From JADJOY01 sp016713535 [NCBI: Deltaproteobacteria bacterium] (GTDB lineage Bacteria; JADJOY01), in contig JADJOY010000001.1 in NCBI GenBank assembly GCA_016713535.1, forward strand, positions 476,640 to 540,639: a DNA stretch of 64,000 nt, written 5' to 3'. This document shows positions 43,245 to 55,474 of the stretch, piece by piece. Below the pieces are notes generated by a model. That model was not told the DNA's origin and searched no databases. It saw only the letters and a list, made by a program, of their open reading frames with translations. Position numbers and translations under genes: made by a program. The stretch's first letter is position 1, and the number at the start of each line of letters is the position of its first letter.

Positions 43245-44471
43245 ATGAACAGATCAGGCAAAGTCCGAGCATTCCAGCGATCGATCGTCGTCCCGGGCTT
43301 CCGGTTCGCCGGGCTCGCGTGCGGAATCAAGGCATCCGGCGCCGCCGACCTGGCGCTGATCGTGAGCGACCTCCCCGCATCCTCGGCGGGCCTCTTCACG
43401 ACCAATCTCGTCCAGGCCGCTCCCGTGGTCCTATCGCGGCGGCGAGTCCGTTCGGGGAAATGCCGCGCGATCGTCGTCAACAGCGGCAACGCGAACGCGG
43501 CGACCGGAACGCAGGGGCTGGCCGACGCGGTCGCCACGACGTCGTGCGTGGCGCGATCCCTCGGTCTAAGGGACTCGGAGGTGCTGGTGTGTTCCACCGG
43601 CGTCATCGGTCGCCCGCTGCCGGTGGCGCGACTCCTCGCGGGGATCCCGGCCGCGGTCGGGGCACTTTCGGAGCGCGGGCTCGAAGCCGCTTCGGAAGCG
43701 ATCATGACCACGGATACGCGGCCCAAGCGAGCGTCGCGACGGGTGGTGTTGCCCGACGGTCGTCGCATCACGATCGCCGGTTTCGCGAAGGGGGCGGGCA
43801 TGATCGACCCGCGCATGGCGACCCTGCTCGCGTTCGTGGTCACCGACGCACCGGTCCCACCGCCGGCGTTGCGCACTCTGCTCCGCGCTGCGAACGAGGA
43901 GAGCTTCCACCGCATCACCATCGACGGCGACCGGAGCACCAACGACACGGCGCTGGCGCTCGCGAACGGCGCCGCTGGCGGCGCTTCGCTCATGCCCGGG
44001 AAGCGAGGCTGGAAGGAGCTCGCCTCGGGCTTCACGGCCGTCATGCGCGAACTAGCTCTCGGGGTGGTGGCCGATGCCGAGGGGTGGACCCGGACGCTCG
44101 AGGTCGGGATCGCCGGCGCACGTAACCTGCGCGAGGCGCTGGCCGCCGCCCGGGCGATCGCCGGCAGCCTCCTGGTCAAGACCGCCGTGCACGGTGCCGA
44201 TCCCAACTGGGGGAGAATCCTGGCGGCGGCGGGCTACAGCGGCGCACGCTTCGATCCGGCCCGTGCGGTCGTGTCGATCGGCCCCGTGAGGCTCTATGAT
44301 CGAGGTCGACCGGCTGGACCGGGACCTCTCGCCCGCGTGTCCCAGCTCATGCGAGCTCGCGAGCTGGTTCCGCTGCGGGTGGATCTTGCCGCCGGCACGG
44401 CGCACACGACGGTCTGGACCTGCGACCTATCGGCCGAATACGTCAGCATCAACGCCGATTACACGACCTGA
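43245..44471 (+). CDS. argJ: Bifunctional ornithine acetyltransferase / N-acetylglutamate synthase ArgJ
   Basis: A 408-residue self-cleaving enzyme of the cyclic arginine pathway. The autoproteolysis site is [17 protein letters not shown], whose Thr193 becomes the nucleophile of the beta chain. Other elements: [36 protein letters not shown] and [20 protein letters not shown]. The 3' end encodes the conserved [14 protein letters not shown] 43245 gives a natural N-terminus; a GTG at 43203 that overlaps the secA stop (GTGA) is a possible longer start through coupling. argC lies far away at 59.8 kb. Confidence 0.95.
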   Translation: MNRSGKVRAFQRSIVVPGFRFAGLACGIKASGAADLALIVSDLPASSAGLFTTNLVQAAPVVLSRRRVRSGKCRAIVVNSGNANAATGTQGLADAVATTSCVARSLGLRDSEVLVCSTGVIGRPLPVARLLAGIPAAVGALSERGLEAASEAIMTTDTRPKRASRRVVLPDGRRITIAGFAKGAGMIDPRMATLLAFVVTDAPVPPPALRTLLRAANEESFHRITIDGDRSTNDTALALANGAAGGASLMPGKRGWKELASGFTAVMRELALGVVADAEGWTRTLEVGIAGARNLREALAAARAIAGSLLVKTAVHGADPNWGRILAAAGYSGARFDPARAVVSIGPVRLYDRGRPAGPGPLARVSQLMRARELVPLRVDLAAGTAHTTVWTCDLSAEYVSINADYTT

Positions 44472-44619
44472 CCCGGTGGTCGGCCGTCGACCGGCCTCGG
44501 TTGCCGGGTTGACGCGTCGCGTGGTACCTACGTTGGATTATCCGGCCTCGGGCTCGTCCACCTCGAACGGTGCGACACCCGTCGCCCATTCCCACCCTGC
44601 GGACCCGTTGCCGGCGGTG

Positions 44620-44636
44620 GGCTCCCGAGAGGAGCC
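44620..44636 (+). promoter_or_regulatory. Hairpin in the rpsB leader
   Basis: A 6-bp stem GGCTCC/GGAGCC with loop CGAGA in the roughly 150-nt leader before rpsB, downstream of a TTGACG (44510-44515) that could be a -35 box. rpsB leaders are often bound by S2 for autoregulation; this is a candidate only. Confidence 0.3.
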
Positions 44637-44684
44637 TCGTGCACGGGGGAGATGCAGGGGAGGCTCAACCGCACGGGTGATTCC

Positions 44685-45504
44685 ATGTCCTATCTTTCGG
44701 TAAAGGAGCTGCTGGACGCCGGCGCTCACTTCGGGCACCAGACCCGGCGCCGTAACCCGAAGATGAACCAGTACATCTTCACGGCGCGCAACGGCATCCA
44801 CATCATCCACCTCGACAAGACGCAGAAGCTCTTCGACAAGGCCTACGACTACGTGGTCGAGTCCGTAGCCGCGGGCGGCGACATCCTGTTCGTCGGCACG
44901 AAGAAGCAGGCGGAAGACGCGATCGAGGACGCGGCGAAGAGCTGCCAGATGCACCACGTCACCAAGCGCTGGCTGGGTGGCACTCTCACGAACTTCCGCA
45001 CCGTCCGTCAGAGCGTCGAGAAGCTCAAGAAGATGGAGAGCTTGCTCGAGGACGAAGAGCGGGCGCGCCTGATCGGCAAGAAAGAGCAACTCGCGATCCG
45101 TCGCCGCATCGAGAAGATCGAGCGCTCGCTGGGCGGCGTGAAGAACATGAAGGACCCTCCCCGGCTGCCTGTTCGTCATCGACATCGGCAAGGAGCGGAT
45201 CGCGGTCGCCGAGGCGCGGCGTCTCGGCGTCCCGATCGTCGCGGTGGTCGACACCAATTGCGATCCGGATCTCGTCGACTATCCGATCCCGGGCAACGAC
45301 GATGCGATCCGCGCGATCCGGCTGTTTTCGTCCAAGGTGGCGGAGGCCGTGAGCCTAGGCCTCGCGGCGCGTGAGGAGCGTGGCAGCCGTCCGCGTCAGC
45401 CACGCGAAACGGAAGAGGGCGATCGCGTGAGCATGGGCACGTACGTCGACCGTCGCGTGATTCGCGAGTCGCTCGAAGCCGACATCGAGGAAGAGGGCAG
45501 CTGA
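44685..45504 (+). CDS. rpsB: 30S ribosomal protein S2 (frameshift in a C run)
   Basis: Ribosomal protein S2, about 273 residues. Family motifs: [66 protein letters not shown]. The frame shifts at 45155-45157: GACCCTCCCC with one C fewer restores [20 protein letters not shown] and then [20 protein letters not shown]. The rest reads through to TGA 45504 with a polar tail. As an essential single gene this is surely a sequence error. ATG 44685 is the family start; an in-frame ATG 33 bp upstream is not. tsf follows 30 bp later. Confidence 0.96.
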
Positions 45505-45534
45505 CGCACGAGCGTCCGCGCCCGGGAGAGAGCC

Positions 45535-46137
45535 GTGGAGATCAATGCCAGTGACGTGAAGAAGCTCCGGGACATGACCGGGGCGGGGATGATGGATTGC
45601 AAGAAGGCGCTCGGCGAGACCGGCGGCGACTTCGAGAAGGCCGTCGATCAACTTCGCAAGAAGGGAATCGCTTCCGCCGAGAAGCGCTCGGGCCGCGACG
45701 CGACCGAGGGCATCATCCAACACTACGTCCACTTCGATCAGAAGAAGGGCTGCCTGGTCGAGCTCAACTGCGAAACCGACTTCGTCGCGCGCACCGACGA
45801 CTTCCAGGCCTTCGCGAAGGACGTCGCGCTGCACGTCGTCGCAAGGCGCCCGAGCTACCTCAAGCCGGAGGATGTCCCGGCCGATGTCCTAGAGCGCGAG
45901 AAGTCGATCCACCGCGACCAGGCAGCGGCCAGCGGCAAGCCGCCGCAGGTGATCGAGAAGATCATCGAAGGGCGGCTCGCCAAGTATTACGAAGAGGTCT
46001 GCCTCCTCAACCAGGCCTTCGTGAAGGACGACACCAAGACCGTCGGCGAGATGGCGAAAGAGCTCGCCGGCAAGCTCGGCGAGAACGTCCAGATTCGCCG
46101 ATTCGTGGTGTACGAAGTGGGTCGCGCGGACGCCTGA
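45535..46137 (+). CDS. tsf: Elongation factor Ts
   Basis: A 200-residue nucleotide-exchange factor for EF-Tu, of the short type with one core subdomain. The N-terminal UBA-like region [24 protein letters not shown] and the Tu-contact motif [18 protein letters not shown] are present. The start is GTG 45535 after CGGGAGAGA. It is part of rpsB-tsf; an inverted repeat after the stop may separate it from pyrH. Confidence 0.96.
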   Translation: MEINASDVKKLRDMTGAGMMDCKKALGETGGDFEKAVDQLRKKGIASAEKRSGRDATEGIIQHYVHFDQKKGCLVELNCETDFVARTDDFQAFAKDVALHVVARRPSYLKPEDVPADVLEREKSIHRDQAAASGKPPQVIEKIIEGRLAKYYEEVCLLNQAFVKDDTKTVGEMAKELAGKLGENVQIRRFVVYEVGRADA

Positions 46138-46160
46138 CCCGGGACCGTTCGCTTCCCCCC

Positions 46161-46197
46161 GGGTGTACCGCCATCCAGTCTCGACGGCGGTACACCC
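46161..46197. repeat. Perfect 12-bp inverted repeat between tsf and pyrH
   Basis: GGGTGTACCGCC (46161-46172) and its exact reverse complement GGCGGTACACCC (46186-46197) flank a 13-nt spacer, 24 bp after tsf and 51 bp before pyrH. It could be a terminator hairpin without a T-run, or an operator. The length and perfection are unusual for this window. Confidence 0.7.
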
Positions 46198-46247
46198 CGG
46201 ACCCCGATGCTGTAGGATCCGTGGGATCTCGAGCCGAAGACGCCCAA

Positions 46248-46988
46248 ATGACCCCGTCCGAAGCGACGCCCGCTCACCGCAAGTACAAGAGAGTTCTACT
46301 CAAGATCTCCGGCGAGGCTCTCGCCGGGGACGTGGGATACGGGATCGATCCCGCTGCTTTGGTCCGGATCGCGCGCGAGATCCTCGAGGCGAGCACGAGT
46401 GGGGTCGAGGTTGCCGTCGTCGTGGGCGGCGGCAACATCTTTCGAGGGCTGCAGGCGGCAGCCTCGCACGGACTCGACCGCGCAATTGCCGACCATATGG
46501 GCATGATGGCCACCATCATGAACGGGCTCGCGCTCCAGGACGCGATCGAGCGGCTTGGCCTCATGACGCGGGTGCTGTCCGCGATCGAGATGCAGCAGGT
46601 ATGCGAGCCGTTCGTCCGGCGACGTGCCATTCGGCACCTGGAGAAAGGGCGTGTCGTCGTCTTCGCAGCGGGTACGGGGAATCCCTATTTCACCACGGAT
46701 ACCGCCGCGGCACTGCGTGCCGCCGAGATCCACGCCGACGTCCTGTTGAAAGCCACCAAGGTGAACGGTGTCTACGATCGCGACCCCGTGAAGTACCCCG
46801 ACGCGACGATGTTCGAGCGACTCACGTACAGGGAAGTGATCCAGCGCGGGATCCAGGTGATGGACACCACGGCGATCGGGCTGTGCATGGACAACCACCT
46901 GCCGATCGTCGTCTTCAACCTTCTCGAGCACGGGAACATCCAGCGCGTGGTCGCGGGCGAGCCGATCGGCACGCTGGTCACGGAGTGA
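46248..46988 (+). CDS. pyrH: Uridylate kinase PyrH
   Basis: A 246-residue UMP kinase of the amino-acid-kinase fold. Motifs: [75 protein letters not shown] and the C-terminal [13 protein letters not shown]. The start is ATG 46248; the first 12 residues are a polar extension. frr follows after 3 bp, so the two are coupled. Confidence 0.97.
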   Translation: MTPSEATPAHRKYKRVLLKISGEALAGDVGYGIDPAALVRIAREILEASTSGVEVAVVVGGGNIFRGLQAAASHGLDRAIADHMGMMATIMNGLALQDAIERLGLMTRVLSAIEMQQVCEPFVRRRAIRHLEKGRVVVFAAGTGNPYFTTDTAAALRAAEIHADVLLKATKVNGVYDRDPVKYPDATMFERLTYREVIQRGIQVMDTTAIGLCMDNHLPIVVFNLLEHGNIQRVVAGEPIGTLVTE

Positions 46989-46991
46989 ACC

Positions 46992-47549
46992 GTGGAGAAC
47001 GACGTCCTAAACGACCTCAAGGACAGGATGGACAAGGCCGTGCAGGCCTTCGTGAAGGATCTCACCAAGATCCGCACGGGGCGTGCACACCTTTCGCTGC
47101 TCGACGGGATCAAGGTGCAGGCTTACGGAAGCCCGATGCCGCTCAACCAGGTGTCCAGCATGAACGCCCCGGAGCCGCGTCTGATCGTGATCCAGCCGTG
47201 GGACAAGAGCCTCATCGGAGCCATCGAGAAGGCGATCCTGACCAGCGACCTCGGGCTCATGCCCAACAACGACGGCAAGCTCATCCGCATCCCGATCCCC
47301 CAGCTCACCGAGGAGCGCCGCAAGGACATCGTGAAGACCATCCGCAAGCACGCGGAGGCGGCACGGGTCGTGGTGCGAAACATCCGTCGTGAGGGGAACG
47401 AGTCGTTGAAGGAGCTCGAGTCCGAGGGGCTGATCACCGAGGACGACGAGCGGCGGCTGCACGCCGAGGTGCAGAAGATGACGGACGACCACGTCGCGCG
47501 CCTCGATCTGATCCTGGCAGACAAGGAAAAGGACATCATGGAGGTCTGA
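46992..47549 (+). CDS. frr: Ribosome recycling factor
   Basis: A 185-residue RRF that splits post-termination ribosomes with EF-G. Signatures: LTKIRTGRAHLSLLDGIKV, PLNQVSSMNAPEPRLIVIQPWD, PIPQLTEERRKDIVKTI and the helical tail MTDDHVARLDLILADKEKDI. The start is GTG 46992, 3 bp after pyrH. Confidence 0.97.
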   Translation: MENDVLNDLKDRMDKAVQAFVKDLTKIRTGRAHLSLLDGIKVQAYGSPMPLNQVSSMNAPEPRLIVIQPWDKSLIGAIEKAILTSDLGLMPNNDGKLIRIPIPQLTEERRKDIVKTIRKHAEAARVVVRNIRREGNESLKELESEGLITEDDERRLHAEVQKMTDDHVARLDLILADKEKDIMEV

Positions 47550-47628
47550 GCCCTCGCTCGGACCGGTCTTGGTGGCCGAGGATCCATCCACCCGCCGCAT
47601 GGCGTCCCGCGGTCGGTCTCGCTGCGCG

Positions 47629-48510
47629 ATGTCCACCACCGATACGACGCCCGACGCCGATGCCGTTCCGTCCAGGGCGGTGTCCTTCCGGATCTCATCC
47701 GACGAGGAGGCGGAGGTCGAGAGCTTCCGCGCCGAGCTCGGCGCGGCGCCCTTGCCGCGCCATGTGGCCATCATCATGGACGGCAACGGCCGATGGGCCG
47801 AGCGACGCGGACATACCCGCGTCCTCGGGCATCGTCGCGGAGCTGCTGCGGTACGTCGCGTGATCCGGTCGGCGAGTCAGCTCGGCGTCGAGGTCCTCTC
47901 GCTCTATGCGTTCAGCCGCGAGAACTGGAGCCGCCCGCCCGACGAAGTGCGGGCGCTCATGAGCTTGATCCGCCGCTACGTGCGGAATGAGGTCGAGGAG
48001 ATCCACGAACGGCGAGTGCGTTTCAACGTCATCGGCCGCTTTCAGGAGCTTCCCGCCGAGGTACGCCGAGACCTTGGGCGCGCCATGGAAAAGACACGTA
48101 GCAACGACGGCATGCTGCTCAACGTGGCACTCAGCTACTCCGGTCGGGTCGACATCCTCGACGCGTGTCGTGCGCTGGTGGCGCGCGTGGCGGCCGGCGG
48201 GCTGGATCCGGCTGAGCTATCGGTCGACGACATCGCGGGGGCGCTGTCTACGAGCGGGAGGCCCGATCCGGACCTGCTGATTCGCACCGGCGGGGACCTT
48301 CGGGTGTCGAACTTCCTGCTCTGGCAGATCGCCTACGCCGAGCTCTACTTCTCGGACGTTTTGTGGCCGGACTTCTCGAACCACCATTTCTTCGACGCCA
48401 TCCGTGCGTTCGTCCAGCGCGAGCGCCGGTTCGGACGCACCTCTTCGCAGGTCCAGCAGGCGGTCTCGGCGCCGCGGGACGTCAAAGCCGGCGCGCTAGC
48501 GCCGAAGTGA
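47629..48510 (+). CDS. uppS: Isoprenyl transferase (undecaprenyl diphosphate synthase) UppS
   Basis: A 293-residue cis-prenyltransferase making the C55 carrier for cell-wall synthesis. The catalytic Asp is in HVAIIMDGNGRWAERRG; other motifs are LYAFSRENWSRP, LLNVALSYSGRVDI, PDPDLLIRTGGDLRVSNFLLWQ and the tail YFSDVLWPDF. The first 50 residues are a polar extension before the fold. The start is uncertain: ATG 47629 is chosen, but an upstream start at 47569 is possible; neither has a strong ribosome site. The stop overlaps cdsA (GTGA at 48507-48510). Confidence 0.93.
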   Translation: MSTTDTTPDADAVPSRAVSFRISSDEEAEVESFRAELGAAPLPRHVAIIMDGNGRWAERRGHTRVLGHRRGAAAVRRVIRSASQLGVEVLSLYAFSRENWSRPPDEVRALMSLIRRYVRNEVEEIHERRVRFNVIGRFQELPAEVRRDLGRAMEKTRSNDGMLLNVALSYSGRVDILDACRALVARVAAGGLDPAELSVDDIAGALSTSGRPDPDLLIRTGGDLRVSNFLLWQIAYAELYFSDVLWPDFSNHHFFDAIRAFVQRERRFGRTSSQVQQAVSAPRDVKAGALAPK

Positions 48511-49367
48511 GCGAGCCGATGCTCAAAGATCGCCTCCTGACCGCCGCAGTCGCGATCCCGATCCTTCTGGCCATCGTCTTCGGGGGCGGGGCGACCGGGT
48601 TCCTCGGGCTCATCCTCGTCGTGAACGCGATCGCATTGCACGAGTTCTGGGCGCTGTTCCCGCGCGAGGGAGGCGGGGACTCGGTCGACCGGTCGGGGTT
48701 CCCACTCGCGCTCGTCACGACGTCCCTGCTGGTCTATGCCTTTCATCGTGGCTCGAACCTGCTCATCGCGGGTGCGTTGGTATCCGCGATGTTGACGGCT
48801 CTCGCTGCTTCGGTCGTCGGCTCGTCGAGCATGCGTGCACGGAGCCGCGTCGTGTTCACGACGCTAACCGGCGTGCTCTACGTGACGGTGATGCTCGGCC
48901 ATCTCGTGCTAGTGCGGGCCTTGCCCGAAGGCGCCTGGTGGATCTTCATGCTGCTCGGAATCGTGATGATGTCCGACACCTGCGCCTACTTCGCGGGGCG
49001 GGCGTTCGGGAAGCACAAGCTGGCCCCGATGGTCAGTCCCAAGAAGACGGTCGAGGGAGCGATCGGCGGTCTGGTTGGATCGGCGCTGTTTGCTCTCGTC
49101 GCCGCGAAGTGCCTGGGATGGAGCGGAATCCCCGCCTCCCAGTCCGTCGTCCTCGGGCTCCTGACCGGCCTGGTGAGCCAGATCGGCGACCTGGCCGAGT
49201 CGACGCTCAAGCGCGGGGCCGACGTCAAGGATTCGGGAACCATCTTTCCCGGTCATGGCGGGTTGCTCGATCGACTCGACAGCATCCTACCTGGCTGCGT
49301 CGTGCTGTATTACCTCATCCGCGGGATGGGGCTCGACCGGGTCGCGGCAATGCTCGGGACGCCGTGA
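48507..49367 (+). CDS. cdsA: Phosphatidate cytidylyltransferase CdsA
   Basis: A 286-residue multi-spanning enzyme forming CDP-diacylglycerol from phosphatidate and CTP. The family signature is seen as VSPKKTVEGAIGGLVGS and SQIGDLAESTLKRGADVKDSG ... FPGHGGLLDRLDS. About eight membrane helices start at LLTAAVAIPILLAIVFGGG. The start is GTG 48507, overlapping the uppS stop; an ATG four codons later is the alternative. In many bacteria dxr lies between cdsA and rseP; it is absent here. Confidence 0.95.
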   Translation: MSEPMLKDRLLTAAVAIPILLAIVFGGGATGFLGLILVVNAIALHEFWALFPREGGGDSVDRSGFPLALVTTSLLVYAFHRGSNLLIAGALVSAMLTALAASVVGSSSMRARSRVVFTTLTGVLYVTVMLGHLVLVRALPEGAWWIFMLLGIVMMSDTCAYFAGRAFGKHKLAPMVSPKKTVEGAIGGLVGSALFALVAAKCLGWSGIPASQSVVLGLLTGLVSQIGDLAESTLKRGADVKDSGTIFPGHGGLLDRLDSILPGCVVLYYLIRGMGLDRVAAMLGTP

Positions 49368-49424
49368 GTGGCGGGGACTGACGAATTCGGGCCGCGCCGC
49401 ACCACCCCAACGTGACAATCGCGT

Positions 49425-49430
49425 TAGGCT
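49425..49430 (+). promoter_or_regulatory. Candidate -10 box close to rseP
   Basis: TAGGCT (49425-49430) ends 8 bp before the rseP ATG, which would give a leaderless or nearly leaderless mRNA. There is no clear -35 at standard distance and no clear Shine-Dalgarno. Confidence 0.25.
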
Positions 49431-49438
49431 AGGCGCCC

Positions 49439-50659
49439 ATGGGTACCAACCTCTTGGACTCGATCGTCCCGCTCGCAGTTGGCGGCCACTTCGGCACGGC
49501 GCAGTGGGCGATCGCGGGCATCATCGCGATCGGCGTTCTGATCACGTTCCATGAGTTCGGCCACTTTCTCGTGGCCAAGTTGCTCGGGATCGGCGTGCAG
49601 AAGTTCTCCGTCGGGTTCGGGCCCACCATCGTCGGCAAGAAGGTGGGCGACACCGAATACGTGTTGTCGTGGATTCCGCTGGGCGGCTTCGTGAAGATGG
49701 TCGGCGAGAATCTCGGCGATGACGTCGACGCGTCCGAGCGCGCGCGCTCCTTCCTGTTGCGCCCACCCTCGCACCGTCTCGCGGTGGTGTTCGCAGGGCC
49801 GTTCTTCAACCTGATCCTTGCCGTGATGCTGTTCGGCGCCGTGTTCATGGTGCGCGGCGAGCCCGTCAAGAACGACCCCTCGTCGACGAAGGTCGGTGGG
49901 CTCAACCCCGGCATGCCGGCGTACGAAGCCGGGCTCAAGATCGGTGACGAAGTCGTCGCGGTGAACGGCGTCGCGGTGCACGGCTGGGCGGAGATGGCGG
50001 AGCAGATCCAAGCGTCCAAGGGGCAACCGTTCGTGCTCACGGCGCGGCGAGCGGGCACCGCGCTGGACTTCCACCTCCAGGCGCGGCCGTTCGAGAGCCA
50101 GGACGCGGACGGCGCGCCCAAGACGCTCTACTTCGTCGGAATCGAGAACACGCCGACCGAATACCGCAAGCTCGGCGTGGGCGGCGCGTTGTGGGCTGGC
50201 GTCGAGGAAACGATCGGGTACGGCATCGCCATTCCCAAGATGCTCGGGAGCATCTTCACCGGGAAGGTGTCGATGCACGACGTGGCCGGTCCGCTCGGCA
50301 TCGTGAAGATGACCGGTCAGCAACTCGAACAAGGTTTCACGCGCTACGTGCACCTGATCGGGATCTTCAGCGTGAACCTGGGGATCTTCAACCTGTTGCC
50401 GATCCCGATCCTCGACGGAGGACAGTTCGTTCTCTTCTTCGTGGAGTGGGTCCGGCGACGCCCTCTCAGCGTCCGCAAGCAGGAGCTGATCCAGCAGGTC
50501 GGTTTCTACTTCCTGATCGGGTTGATGGTGATCGTGGTCGCGAACGACGTGTACAACCAGATCCGGGTCGTTCGTCGAGCGCCACCCAAGCCGGTACCGT
50601 CGACGTTCTCGGCACCGGCCGCGCCGACGGACCGATCCAGCGACGTGTCCGCGCCGTGA
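49439..50659 (+). CDS. rseP: Site-2 intramembrane metalloprotease RseP
   Basis: A 406-residue zinc protease that cleaves membrane-bound regulators such as anti-sigma factors or signal peptides. The metal site is H38-E-F-G-H42 in LITFHEFGHFLVAK, with the second site NLLPIPILDGGQFVLF. A PDZ domain covers about residues 145-210 (GLNPGMPAYEAGLKIGDEVV). Helices: one at the N-terminus and three further. The C-terminal tail is Pro/Ala/Ser-rich. ATG 49439; tsaB follows 7 bp later. Confidence 0.94.
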   Translation: MGTNLLDSIVPLAVGGHFGTAQWAIAGIIAIGVLITFHEFGHFLVAKLLGIGVQKFSVGFGPTIVGKKVGDTEYVLSWIPLGGFVKMVGENLGDDVDASERARSFLLRPPSHRLAVVFAGPFFNLILAVMLFGAVFMVRGEPVKNDPSSTKVGGLNPGMPAYEAGLKIGDEVVAVNGVAVHGWAEMAEQIQASKGQPFVLTARRAGTALDFHLQARPFESQDADGAPKTLYFVGIENTPTEYRKLGVGGALWAGVEETIGYGIAIPKMLGSIFTGKVSMHDVAGPLGIVKMTGQQLEQGFTRYVHLIGIFSVNLGIFNLLPIPILDGGQFVLFFVEWVRRRPLSVRKQELIQQVGFYFLIGLMVIVVANDVYNQIRVVRRAPPKPVPSTFSAPAAPTDRSSDVSAP

Positions 50660-50666
50660 GCCGGAC

Positions 50667-51386
50667 ATGATCCTCGGCATCGATACCGCCACTCGCACGG
50701 TGGCGATCGGTATCGCCGTTGGTGCCCGGCCGATCGCGGACGCCCACCTCGAGGGCACTGGCTTGCGAACGCGAGCCTTGCTCGGTGGTATCGAGGACTT
50801 GCTCCACGACGCGGGGGCGCGGGCCGACGACCTGAAGGGTGTGGCCGTCGGCGTCGGTCCGGGATCATTCACCGGCTTGCGGGTCGGCATCGCGGCTGCG
50901 CAGGGGATCGCGCTCGGACTGGGAGTTCCGGTCGTCGGCGTCGGCACGCTTGAATGCGTTGCTCGAAACGCGCCTCCGGACGCCGACCGGATCTCCGTTC
51001 TCGTCGATGCCGGTCGCGGTGAAGTCTTTCTCGGCGTGTTCGCGAGCCGCGCCGACGCGATCGTCGCGCTGGCCCCGGTTGAGGTGCTCAGCCCGGGACG
51101 GGCCGCGGAGGCAATCCCGCCGGGCACCACGGTGCTCGGCGATGGCTGGCTCCGATATCGCGGCGCGTTCGAGCGGTTACTGGGTGCGGGGATCCGAACG
51201 CTGGACGAGAATCTGTCGCGACCGCGCGGTGCGGTGGTCGCGGCGCTCGGAATGCTCGCGCTGTCGAGCGCGGCCCGTGGTGGTCAGGGCACGGTCGAGC
51301 CCGTATACATACGCGCGCCGGATGCCAAGCTCTACGAACCGCCGCCCGACGTGCGCCCTACGGTGGCGCGTACTCTCGGGGGTTGA
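50667..51386 (+). CDS. tsaB: tRNA threonylcarbamoyladenosine biosynthesis protein TsaB
   Basis: A 239-residue ASKHA-fold protein that with TsaD and TsaE makes t6A37 in ANN-decoding tRNAs. It starts MILGIDTATRTVAIG and carries the TsaB signature GVAVGVGPGSFTGLRVGIAAAQGIA. The second lobe is DRISVLVDAGRGEVFLGVF. It lies directly after rseP, likely in the same transcript. A candidate promoter follows for the next unit. Confidence 0.93.
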   Translation: MILGIDTATRTVAIGIAVGARPIADAHLEGTGLRTRALLGGIEDLLHDAGARADDLKGVAVGVGPGSFTGLRVGIAAAQGIALGLGVPVVGVGTLECVARNAPPDADRISVLVDAGRGEVFLGVFASRADAIVALAPVEVLSPGRAAEAIPPGTTVLGDGWLRYRGAFERLLGAGIRTLDENLSRPRGAVVAALGMLALSSAARGGQGTVEPVYIRAPDAKLYEPPPDVRPTVARTLGG

Positions 51387-51401
51387 CATGCATCGACGAC
51401 G

Positions 51402-51429
51402 TTGACTACTTTCCCGGACGACCATAACT
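51402..51429 (+). promoter_or_regulatory. Candidate promoter for the DUF465-like gene
   Basis: TTGACT (51402-51407), 16 bp, then ATAACT (51424-51429), 78 bp before the DUF465-like start. A second TTGACA lies at the tsaB stop. Confidence 0.4.
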
Positions 51430-51506
51430 GAGCGTGATTGCAACGAAATAGCTGCCTGGCCGAGTGCGGTCAGGAACTACGCTAGCAGGCGGGAGGCAAC
51501 CCAGGT

Positions 51507-51727
51507 ATGGAGGAGCGCGATCTCAACCTGATCTCTGGTCTCCCTACCCAGCAACCCAGAGCTCCAGAGCCTGATGAAGGAGCATCAGGGGCTCGAACGG
51601 AAGATCGACGACCTCGATCGAAGGCATTCCTCAGCGAAGACGAGAAGGTCGAAAGAAGCGTCTGCAGAAGCTCAAACTGCGCGGTCGCGACCGGATCGAA
51701 GAGATCATCAAGCCTCATCGCAACTGA
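51507..51727 (+). CDS. DUF465 (YdcH)-like small coiled-coil protein (three frameshifts)
   Basis: A short gene hidden by three frame changes. The pieces read MEERDLNLISGLPTQ, then NPELQSLMKEHQGLERKIDD, then AFLSEDEKVE, then KKRLQKLKLRGRDRIEEI and IIKPHRN to TGA 51727. Together they give a protein of about 73 residues with the DUF465/YdcH pattern (Leu-x-x-Glu-His ... Leu-Glu ... Leu-Lys-Lys). The shifts lie near 51555-51560, 51627-51629 (GGG read as GG) and 51644-51647 (AAAA read as AAA). AGGCGGGAGG precedes ATG 51507. Function in the family is not established. I infer an intact gene with sequence errors; a decaying gene is the alternative. Confidence 0.65.
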
Positions 51728-52933
<1,206 letters not shown>

Positions 52934-52954
52934 TGTCGAGCGGGAGGTCGGGCC

Positions 52955-53862
52955 ATGGCGTTGCGGCGAATGCGTGATCCCGGAGCCCGGGGAGCCGGAC
53001 GCCGGCGCGGCGAGCGGAGTGCCCGTTCGGTCGACATGCGCAAGGGCATCTATCTGCTGCCCAACTTGTGCACGTCGATGAGCATCGTGTTCGGGTTCTG
53101 GTCCGTGGTCCTCGCAGCGTCCGGGCGCGTCGAGGCCGCGGCCTGGAAGATCCTGTGGTGTTTCGTGTTCGATGGCCTCGATGGCCGGATCGCTCGGCTG
53201 ACGCGGACCACCAGCAAGTTCGGTGTCGAGTTCGACTCGCTCGCCGACGTCGTCTCGTTCGGGATGGCCCCCGCGTTCCTGGTCTTTCAGTGGGGGCTGC
53301 GCGGTTACGGACGGTGGGGCTGGATCGCCGCGTGCATCTTCCTGATCGGTGGCGCCGTGCGCCTCGCGCGCTTCAACGTTCAGGTCGGAACCGTCGACTC
53401 GAAGCGGTTCGTCGGTTTGCCCATTCCACTGGCCGCCAGCGTTCTGGTCACCACGATCCTGCTCGTCGGAGATCTGGGGCGCGGCATGCAACGGATCCCG
53501 ATCGTGCTGGGGTTGCCGCTGGCCCTTGCGTTCCTGATGGTGAGTACGCTGCCGTATCGGTCCTTCAAGGAGTTCGATCCCAGGGCGCGACACCCGGTGG
53601 GGCTCTTCTTCGCGATCCTTGCCGTGGTGATGCTCGCGGTGGCCGAGACCAAGATCACGCTCTTCACGATCGCCATCGCCTACGCCCTTTCTGGCCCCAT
53701 CACGTGGGTCTTGACGCGGATGCGTGTATCGACCGCCGGCCCCGGCCGCACGGCGGCAGCCGGACCACCGGACCTCAAGGTGGTGGGCGGGGCGCGCGCG
53801 GGCGACGAGGGCAGCGCGGATCGGGTGGGGGACCGGTCGGGCAGTGCAACGGGGGGCGTGCC

Positions 53863-53866
<4 letters not shown>
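52955..53866 (+). CDS. pssA: CDP-diacylglycerol-serine O-phosphatidyltransferase PssA
   Basis: A 303-residue membrane enzyme producing phosphatidylserine for phosphatidylethanolamine. The CDP-alcohol motif is [19 protein letters not shown] followed by [12 protein letters not shown] (three Asp of the D-G-x2-D-G ... D-x3-D set). About eight helices. The basic N-terminus (residues 1-25) and the Gly/Ala tail (from 240) look like extensions. ATG 52955 has GGGAGG upstream. Its stop overlaps the ATG of leuA (ATGA at 53863-53866). No psd gene is nearby. Confidence 0.93.
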
Positions 53867-55425
<1,559 letters not shown>

Positions 55426-55474
55426 TCCGGCGGCCATCGATCGACCAACTGCGACGAAAGGGAACGAGAGCGTC

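Noticed and set aside
40916-44125. A frame running from secA through argJ that looks like a fused protein
   Set aside because: The fusion arises from the lost base at 43162-43164; with it restored, secA ends at 43206 with a perfect zinc-binding tail and argJ is a separate gene.
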